The notes below the pieces were generated by a model. The model was not told the DNA's origin, did not search any database, and worked only from the letters and a program-made list of their open reading frames with translations. A DNA stretch of 64,000 nt from Prado023 sp049688395. Lineage in GTDB: Bacteria; Actinomycetota; Actinomycetes; S36-B12; CAIYMF01. Positions 35,627 through 43,126 of the stretch are shown here, piece after piece. Each line of letters starts with the position of its first letter. The first letter of the stretch is position 1. Location: assembly GCA_049688395.1 (NCBI GenBank), contig JBAVKQ010000039.1, positions 1 through 64,000 on the forward strand, given 5' to 3'. A program made the translations under genes and the position numbers.

Positions 35627-36075
35627 CCGTCTGGAACCTGCGCCTGGACCTGCACGCCCACCCCCACGCCCGCAACACTCCCGGACACACCGGGCAGCCC
35701 ACACCACCGCCGGCCAACCGAACCTCGACCACAACCGGATCAGCCTCTACTGTCACCACGGGTGCCTCCGCGCATCCAGCACGGCCCTCCCGCGTGTCTT
35801 CCAGGACCAATCGGCGGGAGGGCCGTCGCCCTGTCATCGGCACCCTGACGACGCCGACCACGACAATCAGAACCCGGAAACCCCCCAAACCCCACATCCG
35901 CACCCGGAACGACGCGAACGCATCAAACAACCGCAACCCGGATGACGCTCAACAACCCCTGGCCACCGGCACGACACTCGCCCTGACGATGGCCATGGCG
36001 GGTCGGGCTGCGTTCTGTTTCGACCTCGAAGGCGCCGGTGCGGCGACTCTGCGGCAGCGCGCCGACGCGGCCTGA
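35623..36075 (+). CDS. Uncertain 150-codon ORF closing the pilus cluster
   Basis: GTG 35623 overlaps the previous stop (GTGA), which copies the coupling pattern of the cluster, and opens a 150-codon frame starting VWNLRLDLHAHPHAR. The remainder is Thr/Pro/Arg-rich without recognisable domain, so only the start may be genuine. Not recognised. Confidence 0.25.
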   Translation: MTVWNLRLDLHAHPHARNTPGHTGQPTPPPANRTSTTTGSASTVTTGASAHPARPSRVSSRTNRREGRRPVIGTLTTPTTTIRTRKPPKPHIRTRNDANASNNRNPDDAQQPLATGTTLALTMAMAGRAAFCFDLEGAGAATLRQRADAA

Positions 36076-36113
36076 CGGGGGCTGGTGGGTCCCCCCGGGC
36101 CCCGGCCCGGCTA

Positions 36114-37436
36114 TCAGCGTCGCTTCGAGGGGCGAGCGGGCGGGGGACTCAGGGGCGAGCCACCCCGGACTTCCGGGTCCCCCGCCTCCGCGCGCCCGCG
36201 TTCCGCCGCCCGGTGCCGTTCCTCCAGGACCTCCGGCGAAGGTCCGGCGAACGGTTGCGAGCGCTGCACCGCGGCAACCGTGCCCGTGAACAGCCCAGTC
36301 TCGTGTGCAGAGGGGGCGGTCCCTGGCTGGGTGGCGTCCCTGGGCGGCCTTCGGGTGCGCTCCGTCGGGGCGGCGTCGTGGGGCAGCGTCGGCTCGGCCA
36401 GGCCACCGCCCACGGCCTCGAAGCGCGAGCGGGGCAGCCCCGTCCCGGCCTGCTGCAACCACGTCACCAACCCCTCGCGCAGGTAGCAGCGCAGGTCCCA
36501 CACAATGGGGGCGGAGATGGCACTCGCGAGGGCCCGGACCCGGATCGTGCCCCCGGTCGCGTCAGTGATCTGGACCACGCCGACCCGCCCATCCCAGAGG
36601 TCGGTCTCGCGCAGGAGCCTGTCCATCTCCTCGCGGAGGTCCTCCATCGCAACGGTCCAGTCGAGGTCGAGCTCCACCGTCCCCAGCATTTTCGAGGTCG
36701 TCCTCGTCCAGTTCTCGAACGGGGTCTCGGTGAAGTAGGTGGACGGCAGCACCAGTCGGCGGTCGTCCCAGAGGTGCACGACCACGTAGGTCAGCGTGAT
36801 CTCCTCGATCCGGCCCCACTCCTCCTCGACCACGACGACGTCGTCGACCCGGATCGCGTCGGCGAAGGCCACCTGCATCCCCGCGAAGACATTCGACAGC
36901 GTTGACTGCGCAGCCACGCCGGCCACCACCGCTGCCAGCCCGGCCGAGGCCAGCACGGACGCCCCGACCGCTCGCATTGCCGGGAACGTGAACAAGATCA
37001 CCGCAGCGGCAACCACCACCACGATCGCAGTGGCCAACCGCTCGATGATCTGGACCTGCGTGTGGATGCGGCTCGCATGTCGGTTGTCCCCGCCCTCGGT
37101 GGGGAATCGGTCGAGGATCCCGCGCCGCACGACCTGGATGAACTGGATCAGCAGCCATGCGCCGCTGAGTACCACCAGGATCAGCAGCACGTGGTAGGCG
37201 ATGGCCGTCCAGGTGGCCGGCTCCGTCGTGAGCCCGAGCGCGATCCGGATCGCGATGCAGACCATCAGCAGGCGCAGGGGCCACGCGATCCCGAAACGAA
37301 GGATGTCGACGAGGTCCCACCGCCGGGCCAGGATCAGGATCAACCGGCGCAGCACCGCAGCCGCCAACCAGCCGAGAACGATGGCGGCAAGCACAGCCGC
37401 GACCGGCAGGAGAACGCCCTCGACGCTCTCGGTCAT
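36114..37436 (-). CDS. MscS-family mechanosensitive ion channel
   Basis: The 440-residue protein has N-terminal membrane helices (about 8-28, 65-85, 95-115, 135-155), then the pore helix GASVLASAGLAAVVAGVAAQ and the MscS beta domain (FADAIRVDDVVVVEEEWGRI, TYFTETPFENWTRT). It would open under membrane tension and release solutes. The C-terminal 80 residues are low-complexity. Stop and downstream region abut the doubtful end of the pilus cluster; its 5' side abuts a MITE-like element. Start ATG 37436. Confidence 0.93.
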   Translation of the reverse strand: MTESVEGVLLPVAAVLAAIVLGWLAAAVLRRLILILARRWDLVDILRFGIAWPLRLLMVCIAIRIALGLTTEPATWTAIAYHVLLILVVLSGAWLLIQFIQVVRRGILDRFPTEGGDNRHASRIHTQVQIIERLATAIVVVVAAAVILFTFPAMRAVGASVLASAGLAAVVAGVAAQSTLSNVFAGMQVAFADAIRVDDVVVVEEEWGRIEEITLTYVVVHLWDDRRLVLPSTYFTETPFENWTRTTSKMLGTVELDLDWTVAMEDLREEMDRLLRETDLWDGRVGVVQITDATGGTIRVRALASAISAPIVWDLRCYLREGLVTWLQQAGTGLPRSRFEAVGGGLAEPTLPHDAAPTERTRRPPRDATQPGTAPSAHETGLFTGTVAAVQRSQPFAGPSPEVLEERHRAAERGRAEAGDPEVRGGSPLSPPPARPSKRR

Positions 37437-37510
37437 GTCTGCCTCGTCGGCAGCCAGACGCTCCGCTGGACAGGACTCATGGCGCCAAGGCTACGACCTA
37501 CACCGGATCC

Positions 37511-37782
37511 GGGGGTTGGTAAGGAAGGCGCAACGAAGTGCCATTCAACGGTGAGTAGCTGTCGGCAGGGCTCAGTGACTGACTGCTACTGAGCCCGGCA
37601 GGGCGAGCCAGCATGAGACGCAAGAATCGGACCTGCCAGCGGTGTGGGGCTGCTACGGAGACATCCAGCAGCGTTGGGGGGAACACCGGCTGCCGCCCGG
37701 GGTCACCTGATGTGACGGGGGCCAGCGTCTTCGTCACATCCTGCTACATGGCACTTGATTGCGGCTTCCTTACCAACACCCC
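37511..37782. mobile_element. MITE-like element with about 35-bp terminal inverted repeats
   Basis: The left end GGGGGTTGGTAAGGAAGG (continuing to AAGTGCCAT at 37544) and the right end, read on the minus strand, GGGGTGTTGGTAAGGAAG (37782 down to 37748, also ending AAGTGCCAT) are near-identical over about 35 bp. The 200-bp interior has no coding capacity. This is the form of a miniature inverted-repeat element or a gutted insertion sequence. Its right end directly adjoins a recombinase gene that lacks its 5' part. A single related end occurs at 63277. Confidence 0.8.
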
Positions 37783-38222
37783 AACCCGTTAGCAAGATCG
37801 TTGGACTTCGGGTGACCGACATCATCACCAGCGCCGACGGCCAGACCACCCTGAACCTGAGCACACCGCCCACCCCGGTCCCCGAACCGCTTGCCGGGCT
37901 GCTGCATGCCTACCTGCTGGCACGCCCGAACATGACCACAGCCACCAACCCCGACTCCGACTGGCTGTTCCCCGGCCGGCGCGCGGGACTGCCGATGCAC
38001 CCGCGCACCATGACCGGCCTGCTCCCACAAGCCGGAGTCCCCGCCCGGACAGCCCGGATCGCCGCGATCCGGGGCCTGGCCCTGCAACTACCCGCACCTG
38101 TGATCGCCGATGCGCTGGGCTACCACCCCGCCAGCGCCACCCGCATCGCCGCCGAAGCCGGCAGCCCTTGGAGCCGATACGCCGCCGGAGACCACAGCCG
38201 CAGGCCCAACCCGGCGAAGTGA
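37783..38222 (+). pseudogene. 3' fragment of an actinobacterial tyrosine-recombinase-like gene
   Basis: From QPVSKIVGLRVTDI at the edge of the MITE-like element to TGA 38220-38222, the frame matches the C-terminal 140-150 residues of integrase-like proteins: SDWLFPGRRAGLPMHPRTM, LQLPAPVIADALGYHPASAT and AAEAGSPWSRYAAGDHSRR. The upstream half, with the core-binding domain, is missing and replaced by the 272-bp element and the MscS gene. The 3' end, including about 50 bp of downstream flank, is repeated in inverted orientation at 40506-40655. Confidence 0.8.
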
Positions 38223-38271
38223 CTCCCACAGAGGTGAATACCGACTACTTGATCAGCGATCACTACCGGTA
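38135..38271. repeat. Recombinase 3' end and flank, left copy of an inverted pair
   Basis: This stretch covers the last 29 codons of the recombinase fragment, its stop and a 50-bp flank ending in CACTACCGGTA. It recurs inverted at 40506-40655; the coding part is nearly identical and the flank shares ACCGACTACT, ATCAGCG and TCACTACCGGTA. Similarity stops on both sides directly after CCGGTA, which marks an element end. Confidence 0.8.
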
Positions 38272-38419
38272 CGGAAGGCCAGGATGCGGCCATTCCTGCT
38301 GCGCAGCAGATCGCGGTTGCCTGACTCGCTGCGGTCGACCCCACAACAGCGGCTGGAAACATCCGATTCCCGATCAGAACGGACGTTGCCCCTAGGTCGC
38401 GTTCGGGAGGAGCAGGCCA

Positions 38420-39145
38420 TCAGGTTCGAGCGGTCATGTCGCTCACGGTGCCGTGGTAGCCGTCCGGCAGGGCCACGCACCCATCGACGCGCTGGAAGAC
38501 GCGGCCGCGCACCAGCGCGGCGTCGACGAGCACGCGCGACCGCAGCGCATCCACCTGCCCGGCCCGAGTTGCCGCCGACGGCTCGCCGACGAAGAAGTAC
38601 ACCGCCGGCACGGTGCGCCGTGGCCAGAACAAGTCCCGGCGCAGCATGCGCGACCAGTACCGGCAGTTCGCCGACGCCAGGTCGACGCCGCCCGCTCCGG
38701 TGCTGGGGTCCAACTCCGCCGCGCTCAGCTGCGAGTAGTGCACCAGCTCGGCACCGTCGAGCTCGTCGCCGACGACGGGTGCGTAGCCGATCTCCCCGAC
38801 CAACCACCGGTACATGACCACCACCGCCAGAACCAGGCAGAGCACGAGCCGGGGAACTTCGGCCCACGCAGGCACCGTCACCCGCCACGCCAAGTGCGTC
38901 ACCACGAGGAGCACCGTGGTGACAACGAAGATGCGCCACGCGGGTCCGATCAGGGCCCGGTACGGCCACGCCACCTCAGACCCCACGGCCCGGCGCCGCC
39001 GGGTCAACGGTCGGCGCCACCGCTCCACCTGCACCCCGCCGGCACCCCAGCGGCTCGACTGCGACGGTGAACTCCCGCTACTCAGACGTCGCCCGCCGCC
39101 CACCGGAGGTCGCAGCCCACCGCTGCTCGGCGGCGTCGGTCCCAC
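38420..39145 (-). CDS. Hypothetical membrane protein inside the inverted-repeat cassette
   Basis: The frame of 241 residues has two membrane helices (IFVVTTVLLVVTHLAWRV, LVLCLVLAVVVMYRWLVG) and then a soluble C-terminal domain (YAPVVGDELDGAELVHYSQL, DALRSRVLVDAALVRGRVFQ). No family is recognised. The first 55 residues are Arg/Gly/Ser-rich and the true start is probably a GTG nearer the first helix. The soluble part looks conserved in composition, so it is likely a real gene. Confidence 0.5.
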   Translation of the reverse strand: MGPTPPSSGGLRPPVGGGRRLSSGSSPSQSSRWGAGGVQVERWRRPLTRRRRAVGSEVAWPYRALIGPAWRIFVVTTVLLVVTHLAWRVTVPAWAEVPRLVLCLVLAVVVMYRWLVGEIGYAPVVGDELDGAELVHYSQLSAAELDPSTGAGGVDLASANCRYWSRMLRRDLFWPRRTVPAVYFFVGEPSAATRAGQVDALRSRVLVDAALVRGRVFQRVDGCVALPDGYHGTVSDMTART

Positions 39146-39570
39146 TCCACTCCGTGAGCGTCACCTTGGCGGTGATCATCCTGGACCCCCTCGGTTGGTC
39201 TCGGCCCTATCCAGGCTGCCGGTGGCCTCTGACACACCCCCGTCCCGCGCCACGCTGCCCGGTCGTCCCGGATGGGGTGGCCGTCTCCGGGAGTGGCCGC
39301 CGGCGATATCGCAAGGCTCTGGGTTGGTCAGTCGCGAGCGGAACCCCATGAGATCCGGGCGACACCTTCAGGCAGCGGCGCGAACGTCCTGGATCAGGCG
39401 AGGTGTACTCCACTGGCCGACTTGGTCGAGCCACGCATGGCACGGATAGCTCAGCCGCACGCCGTAGTAGTTGACGAACTCCACGGCCCGGTGCTCAACG
39501 TGATGAGCACCCTGTGAACACCACCACCCCCGTCGCTGCCGGGCGCCGGTCAACCCCGAAAGGAACACCC
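39146..39570. other. Unassigned stretch before the pilin-like gene
   Basis: A minus-strand frame (39368-39568) contains VEFVNYYGVRLSYPCHAWLD, which reads like protein but lacks a start and family; it may be a gene remnant. Otherwise nothing is recognised. The end holds the AAAGGAA ribosome site of the pilin-like gene. Confidence 0.4.
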
Positions 39571-39765
39571 ATGCTCGCTGTCTACGCCACCCTGGCCACC
39601 TTCATCACCGATCGACGGACCCGCGCCGAGGACCGCCTCACCAAGGAGGACGGGTTCACCACCGTCGAGTGGGTCGTCATTGGCTCCATCGTGTTCGCCA
39701 TGGCCGTGGCCATCGGCGGCGCGCTGACCCTGGTGCCGAGCGCCTGGGCCAGCGCCTCGACCTGA
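39571..39765 (+). CDS. Flp-type (class III) prepilin-like small protein
   Basis: The 64-residue product carries KEDGFTTVEWVVIGSIVFAM: a Gly followed by Phe and Glu at +5 is the prepilin-peptidase signature of type IV/Flp pilins, followed by one hydrophobic helix and a very short tail. Length matches Flp pilins. ATG 39571 has AAAGGAA upstream; a GTG at 39514 is less likely. It lies alone, about 4.6 kb from the TadE/LysM cluster, inside the segment bounded by inverted recombinase ends. Its 3' end overlaps the relic of an epimerase gene on the other strand. Confidence 0.65.
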   Translation: MLAVYATLATFITDRRTRAEDRLTKEDGFTTVEWVVIGSIVFAMAVAIGGALTLVPSAWASAST

Positions 39766-39983
39766 CGCGGCCAATAGGCACACACGTCGATGGTCGCGTC
39801 CCAGCGCCGACCCGCCAGCACGTTGAGGTTGGCGTCCCGAATGGCATGCAGGTGCTCGAAGTGCCGGGAGCCCTCGCACCCCAGCCCGCGATGCAGGACG
39901 GTGACCTCGTGGCCGGCCGCGACGGCCGCGTCGACGACGTGTCATCCGACGAACCGGGTGCCGCCGATGACGAGGATGCGCAT
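39737..39983 (-). pseudogene. 5' fragment of a NAD-dependent epimerase/reductase
   Basis: From ATG 39983 the frame reads MRILVIGGTRFVG (Rossmann motif GGTRFVG), a TGA codon where Arg/Gly is expected, and then HVVDAAVAAGHEVTVLHRG, GRRWDATIDVCAYWPRQVEA. This matches the first 80 residues of actinobacterial NAD-dependent epimerases. The homology ends at the pilin-like gene. Stop codon plus truncation show a relic, joined to the pilin gene by recombination. Confidence 0.8.
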
Positions 39984-40120
39984 GTTCGTGATCCTGCCAC
40001 CGTCGACCGTCGCACGCCGTGTGGCAGCGCGCGCGTGGACGACCGCCGCCGAGCCGCCCGCACCGGGCTGGGCCTTGCCCGCGACCTTCGGGGGCGTGAC
40101 ACTGGAGGCGGAGGTGCGCC

Positions 40121-40402
40121 GTGGGATCCCTGTTCGCGATGAGCCTGCCTGCGCTGGTGATCGCCCTGTTCGTGCTCGGTATGGTCGAACTGGCGCGTGA
40201 CAAGCGCCGCGGGCGCCACGGCACCGCGATGGCCTCGACCGGGTTCGACCTCCTGCAGGAGGCGCTCTACCCGTCGAAGAGGTACGAGATCGAGCAGCGC
40301 GAGCATGAGTCGCTCGTGTTCGAGGAGGACTCCGACGGGGCACCCCAACGCAGCCGGATCGACCTGGACGCAGGGACCGCGCACCTGCGGCTGCCCAGCT
40401 GA
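40121..40402 (+). CDS. DUF6191-type small membrane-anchored protein
   Basis: The 93-residue protein has an N-terminal helix (SLPALVIALFVLGMVELAR) and the cytoplasmic blocks GFDLLQEALYPSKRYEIEQR and SRIDLDAGTAHLRLP typical of DUF6191 proteins. The function is unknown. GTG 40121 is preceded by a GGAGGCGGAGG site. It is the last gene before the right inverted copy of the recombinase end. Two GATACGACTGCC repeats (about 40402-40431) and three GGCGAACT repeats (about 40472-40498) follow. Confidence 0.75.
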   Translation: MGSLFAMSLPALVIALFVLGMVELARDKRRGRHGTAMASTGFDLLQEALYPSKRYEIEQREHESLVFEEDSDGAPQRSRIDLDAGTAHLRLPS

Positions 40403-40505
40403 TACGACTGCCCCTTTGATACGACTGCCAGTGATCGACTCCCCCCGCTGACGCTCGGCCCTCCAGCGCGCCGGCGAACTGGCGAACTGGCGAACTGGCC
40501 TGTGA

Positions 40506-40655
40506 TACCGGTAGTGACCGCTGATGGAGTAGTCGGTGTTCGTGTCCGCGTCGTGGCGGTTGGTTGGTCAGGTTTGTGGGTTGGGTCCGCGGCTGTGGTC
40601 CCCGGCGGCGTATCCGCTCCAGGGGCTTCCTGCTTCGGCTGCGATGCGGGTGGCG
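40506..40655. repeat. Recombinase 3' end and flank, right (inverted) copy
   Basis: On the minus strand this reads CGCCACCCGCATCGCAGCCG onward, encoding TRIAAEAGSPWSGYAAGDHS, a TGA and a flank ending CACTACCGGTA (at 40516-40506). It is the same element end as at 38135-38271 but facing it from the other side. No more of a recombinase gene is present beyond 40660. With the left copy it brackets about 2.2 kb. Confidence 0.8.
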
Positions 40656-40689
40656 CCGCATGCTGAGCACTCCCACCTCACAACAGTCA

Positions 40690-40908
40690 TCATGAGCCCC
40701 GCCTATCCTTCCACAACAGCCAGCGGGCGTCCTTCAGCTCCTGGGCCTCCCTGGCAGACTGCTCGGCCGCGAGCCGGTCAACCCTCCGCCGACCGCGCTC
40801 CTGGAAGTGCATCGTCAGCCACACCCCGAAGAAGACGATCCCGATCGGGGGAACTGCGACGATGAACGCCACCCCCAGGACCATCATCAGTACACGAACT
40901 CCGTCCAT
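40690..40908 (-). CDS. Small hypothetical membrane protein
   Basis: The 72-residue product (MDGVRVLMMVLGVAFIVAVP then a second hydrophobic stretch IGIVFFGVWLTMHF) has two close membrane segments and a charged C-terminal helix (RVDRLAAEQSAREAQELKDA). No family is recognised. The amphipathic, coherent composition supports a real gene. It lies just before the IS3 fragment. Confidence 0.45.
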   Translation of the reverse strand: MDGVRVLMMVLGVAFIVAVPPIGIVFFGVWLTMHFQERGRRRVDRLAAEQSAREAQELKDARWLLWKDRRGS

Positions 40909-40994
40909 CGGCTGAACTCCTCTGGGTGGCGTGCCTCCTGTTTTCCGGAGAGGGTCCCTTATAAGGTCCCTCCTAGAAATAGAGGATCTGAATT

Positions 40995-41285
40995 ATGGCC
41001 GAAAGGCGAAAGAAGTTCACTACAGCGTTTAAGGAAGAAGCCGTGAGGATGGTGATCGAGTCGTCACGTCCGATCGCTGACGTTGCTCGTGAGATCTATG
41101 TTAGTGAGGGGACGTTGGGGAACTGGGTCAACCGTTATCGGAAGGACCACGCCGGCTAGGAGCCGCCGTTGAGCATGTCGGAGCGTGCTCGTTTGAAAGA
41201 ACTCGAGGACGAGAATCGTGAACTGCGCATGAAGACCGAGTTCTTGGGAAAAGCCGCGGCCTTCTTCGCCCAGGAGTATCGGTGA
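40995..41285 (+). pseudogene. IS3 orfA (transposase helix-turn-helix subunit) with amber codon
   Basis: The 96-codon frame encodes RRKKFTTAFKEEAVRMVIES, an IS3/IS911 helix-turn-helix, and after position 55 a leucine-zipper-like part (ERARLKELEDENRELRMKTE, KAAAFFAQEYR). Codon 55 is TAG (41157-41159) where the family has GAG in the HAGEEPPL context, a one-base change. The stop overlaps the orfB GTG, as usual for IS3 elements. Confidence 0.85.
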
Positions 41286-41476
41286 GCTCGAAGTATGAGT
41301 TCATCGACGCCGAAGAAGGGAACTATCCGATGACGAAGATGTTGGCCTGGACGGAGGTGTCGTCCTCGGGTTTCTATGAGTGGCGCAGCCGGCCTGCCTC
41401 GGCTACCGCGCAGCGCCGCGAGCAGCTCATGAGCATCATCGCTGCGGTCTTCGAGGACTCCGACGGCACCTACGGG
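40995..41476 (+). mobile_element. Truncated IS3-family element
   Basis: The orfA/orfB arrangement of an IS3-family element is present with lower GC and different codon use than the surroundings. Only the orfA gene and the first 65 codons of orfB remain. The sequence switches to a rhodopsin gene within about 41,470-41,480, so the element lost its right end there. A 10-bp palindrome CCTTATAAGG lies about 25 bp before orfA. A left terminal inverted repeat was not identified. Confidence 0.85.
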
Positions 41477-41479
41477 TGA
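41282..41479 (+). pseudogene. IS3 orfB (DDE transposase), 5' fragment
   Basis: GTG 41282 opens the orfB frame (KYEFIDAEEGNYPMTKMLAW, SSSGFYEWRSRP), which ends by chance TGA after DSDGTYG. The integrase core with the DDE residues is absent. It is fused to the rhodopsin remnant. Confidence 0.85.
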
Positions 41480-42041
41480 TCCTGCGCTCTACAACGTGGG
41501 CTACCGCTACGTCGACTGGCTGCTGACCGTCCCGCTGCTGCTGGTCGAGACCGTGGCCGTGCTGGCCCTGCCCGCGGTGGCCCGCAAGAGCCTGCTCATC
41601 AAGCTCATCCCGGCCTCGTTCCTGATGATCGCCCCCGGGTACCCCGGGGACGCCCAGCTGGACTTCCTGTTCCCCGCACCGGTCTGGGGCGCACTGAGCA
41701 CCATCCCGTTCCTGTTCATCCTCTACGTGCTGTTCGTGGAGCTGGGCCGGTCGTTGGAGCGCCAGAGCCCGGTCGTGCGCAAGAAGGTGTCCAACCTACG
41801 GCTGCTGCTGATCGCCACCTGGGGGGTGTACCCCATCGCGTTCCTGTTCAACATGAACGCCGACGGGTTCGAGGCGGTGCCGTTCGTGGCGCGCGAGGTC
41901 GGGTACACGATCGCCGACGTGGCCGCGAAGTGCCTGTTCGGGCTGATGATCTACGGCATCGCGCGGACCAAGTCGTTCGAGGATGACGCTTCCTTCGCCG
42001 AGCAAGAGGCGGACACGACGGGCCCGCCCGCGGCTCCCTGA
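41478..42041 (+). pseudogene. Actinorhodopsin-type proton-pump rhodopsin lacking helices A and B
   Basis: The frame starts at the IS junction (DPALYNVGYRYVDW) and continues through helices C to G. Key residues are kept: RYVDWLLTVPLLLVE has the counter-ion Arg/Asp pair, the proton-donor Glu 11 residues after the Asp and Leu at the spectral-tuning site (green-type), and ADVAAKCLFGLMIY has the Schiff-base Lys with Asp four residues before. WGVYPIAFL of helix F is present. About 80-90 N-terminal residues, i.e. helices A and B with the conserved His region, are missing. GTG 41496 could start a 181-residue product, which should not fold as a retinal pump. It heads a cluster with a methyltransferase and a photolyase. 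Confidence 0.88.
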
Positions 42042-42191
42042 CCCCGGATGACCCAGTTCGCAAGGTACCGACAGCCTGACCCAGCGCGACCTGACATCGG
42101 GGGCGAGCCGGTCCCAACCCGTGGACCCCTCGTCCCCGATGTCGTGGCCGCTGCCGCGGACACGTCGCCGTGCTCTCTGAGGAGTTCGTCC

Positions 42192-43007
42192 ATGCCACCG
42201 ACCGCGAACCACCATGTGACGCGGCCAGCCGGCGTGACCGCCGCCGACGAATGGACCAACTACCTGGCCCAGTACCACGAGGCGCACCCGGGCATCACCG
42301 AGGAGGTCCTGTCCGGGTCACGCCACCCGACGTTCGGCGATCCCTATCGGTGGCTGCGCGACGCCGCTCCATACCGTCCGGCCCGGGTGTTGGACATCGC
42401 CTGTGGCAGCGCCCCGATGCAGCCACTGTTCGCCGATTCCGAGTACCTCGGGATCGACCTGTCCCACGCTGAGCTGAGCGTGGCCCGGGCGCGGGGTCGG
42501 GGCCCTGTGCTCACCGCTGACGCCCTGGCCCTGCCCGTGGAGTCCGGCTCGCTCGACATCGTGGTCTGCTCGATGGCGATCATGCTGCTCCGCCCGATCG
42601 ACGCGGCGATCGCAGAGATCGCCCGGGTCCTGCGACCTGGGGGCACATTCGCCGCCATCCGCCCCGTCAGCACCCCCCTGCTCCCCCGCGACCTACGAAC
42701 GGTGGCCCCGCTGCTGCTGGCCCTGCGGCACACCCCTGAGCTGCCCCAGCACTTCACCGGGCGAGGACTCGGCCAGGTGATCACCCGCGCTGGGCTGAGC
42801 ATCATCAGCACGCAAGGGGCTCGCTTCGCCCACCCGCTGGCCACCCCGGCCGACGCCCGCCTGGCCGTCGAAGCCCTCTACCTGCCGCACGTCCCGGACA
42901 CCCGCCGCGACGTGGCCGCCGCGCACCTGGCCCGCCGCGCCGGGCCAGGCCGTGAGGTGCCCGTGTCGCTGCACCGAGTCGTCGCGGTGCGCGCCGGGGC
43001 GATCTGA
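42192..43007 (+). CDS. SAM-dependent methyltransferase (Methyltransf_11 type)
   Basis: The 271-residue protein has SAM motif I in VLDIACGSAPMQPLF, the acidic LGIDLSHAELSVARAR, motif II/III in SGSLDIVVCSMAIMLL and VLRPGGTFAAIRP. Substrate unknown. ATG 42192 follows a GAGGAG site; a longer in-frame start at 42048 begins just after the rhodopsin stop and lacks a site. It lies between the rhodopsin and the photolyase on the same strand (119 bp to the photolyase start). Methyltransferases are frequent in bacterial light-induced clusters. Confidence 0.85.
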   Translation: MPPTANHHVTRPAGVTAADEWTNYLAQYHEAHPGITEEVLSGSRHPTFGDPYRWLRDAAPYRPARVLDIACGSAPMQPLFADSEYLGIDLSHAELSVARARGRGPVLTADALALPVESGSLDIVVCSMAIMLLRPIDAAIAEIARVLRPGGTFAAIRPVSTPLLPRDLRTVAPLLLALRHTPELPQHFTGRGLGQVITRAGLSIISTQGARFAHPLATPADARLAVEALYLPHVPDTRRDVAAAHLARRAGPGREVPVSLHRVVAVRAGAI

Positions 43008-43126
43008 GCGGCAAGGCCGCCGACGCTGAACGGGTGACCCATCTGGATCGCCGAGACCGCCGAGACCGCCGGGGTTGCCGTGGTCCCGCGCCTGCACAAG
43101 CAGGCCAGAGGCTCCACAATGCGCAG

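Noticed and set aside
40402..40500. Short repeats GATACGACTGCC (x2) and GGCGAACT (x3) as an origin or iteron set
   Set aside because: Too few and too short; no replication gene nearby.
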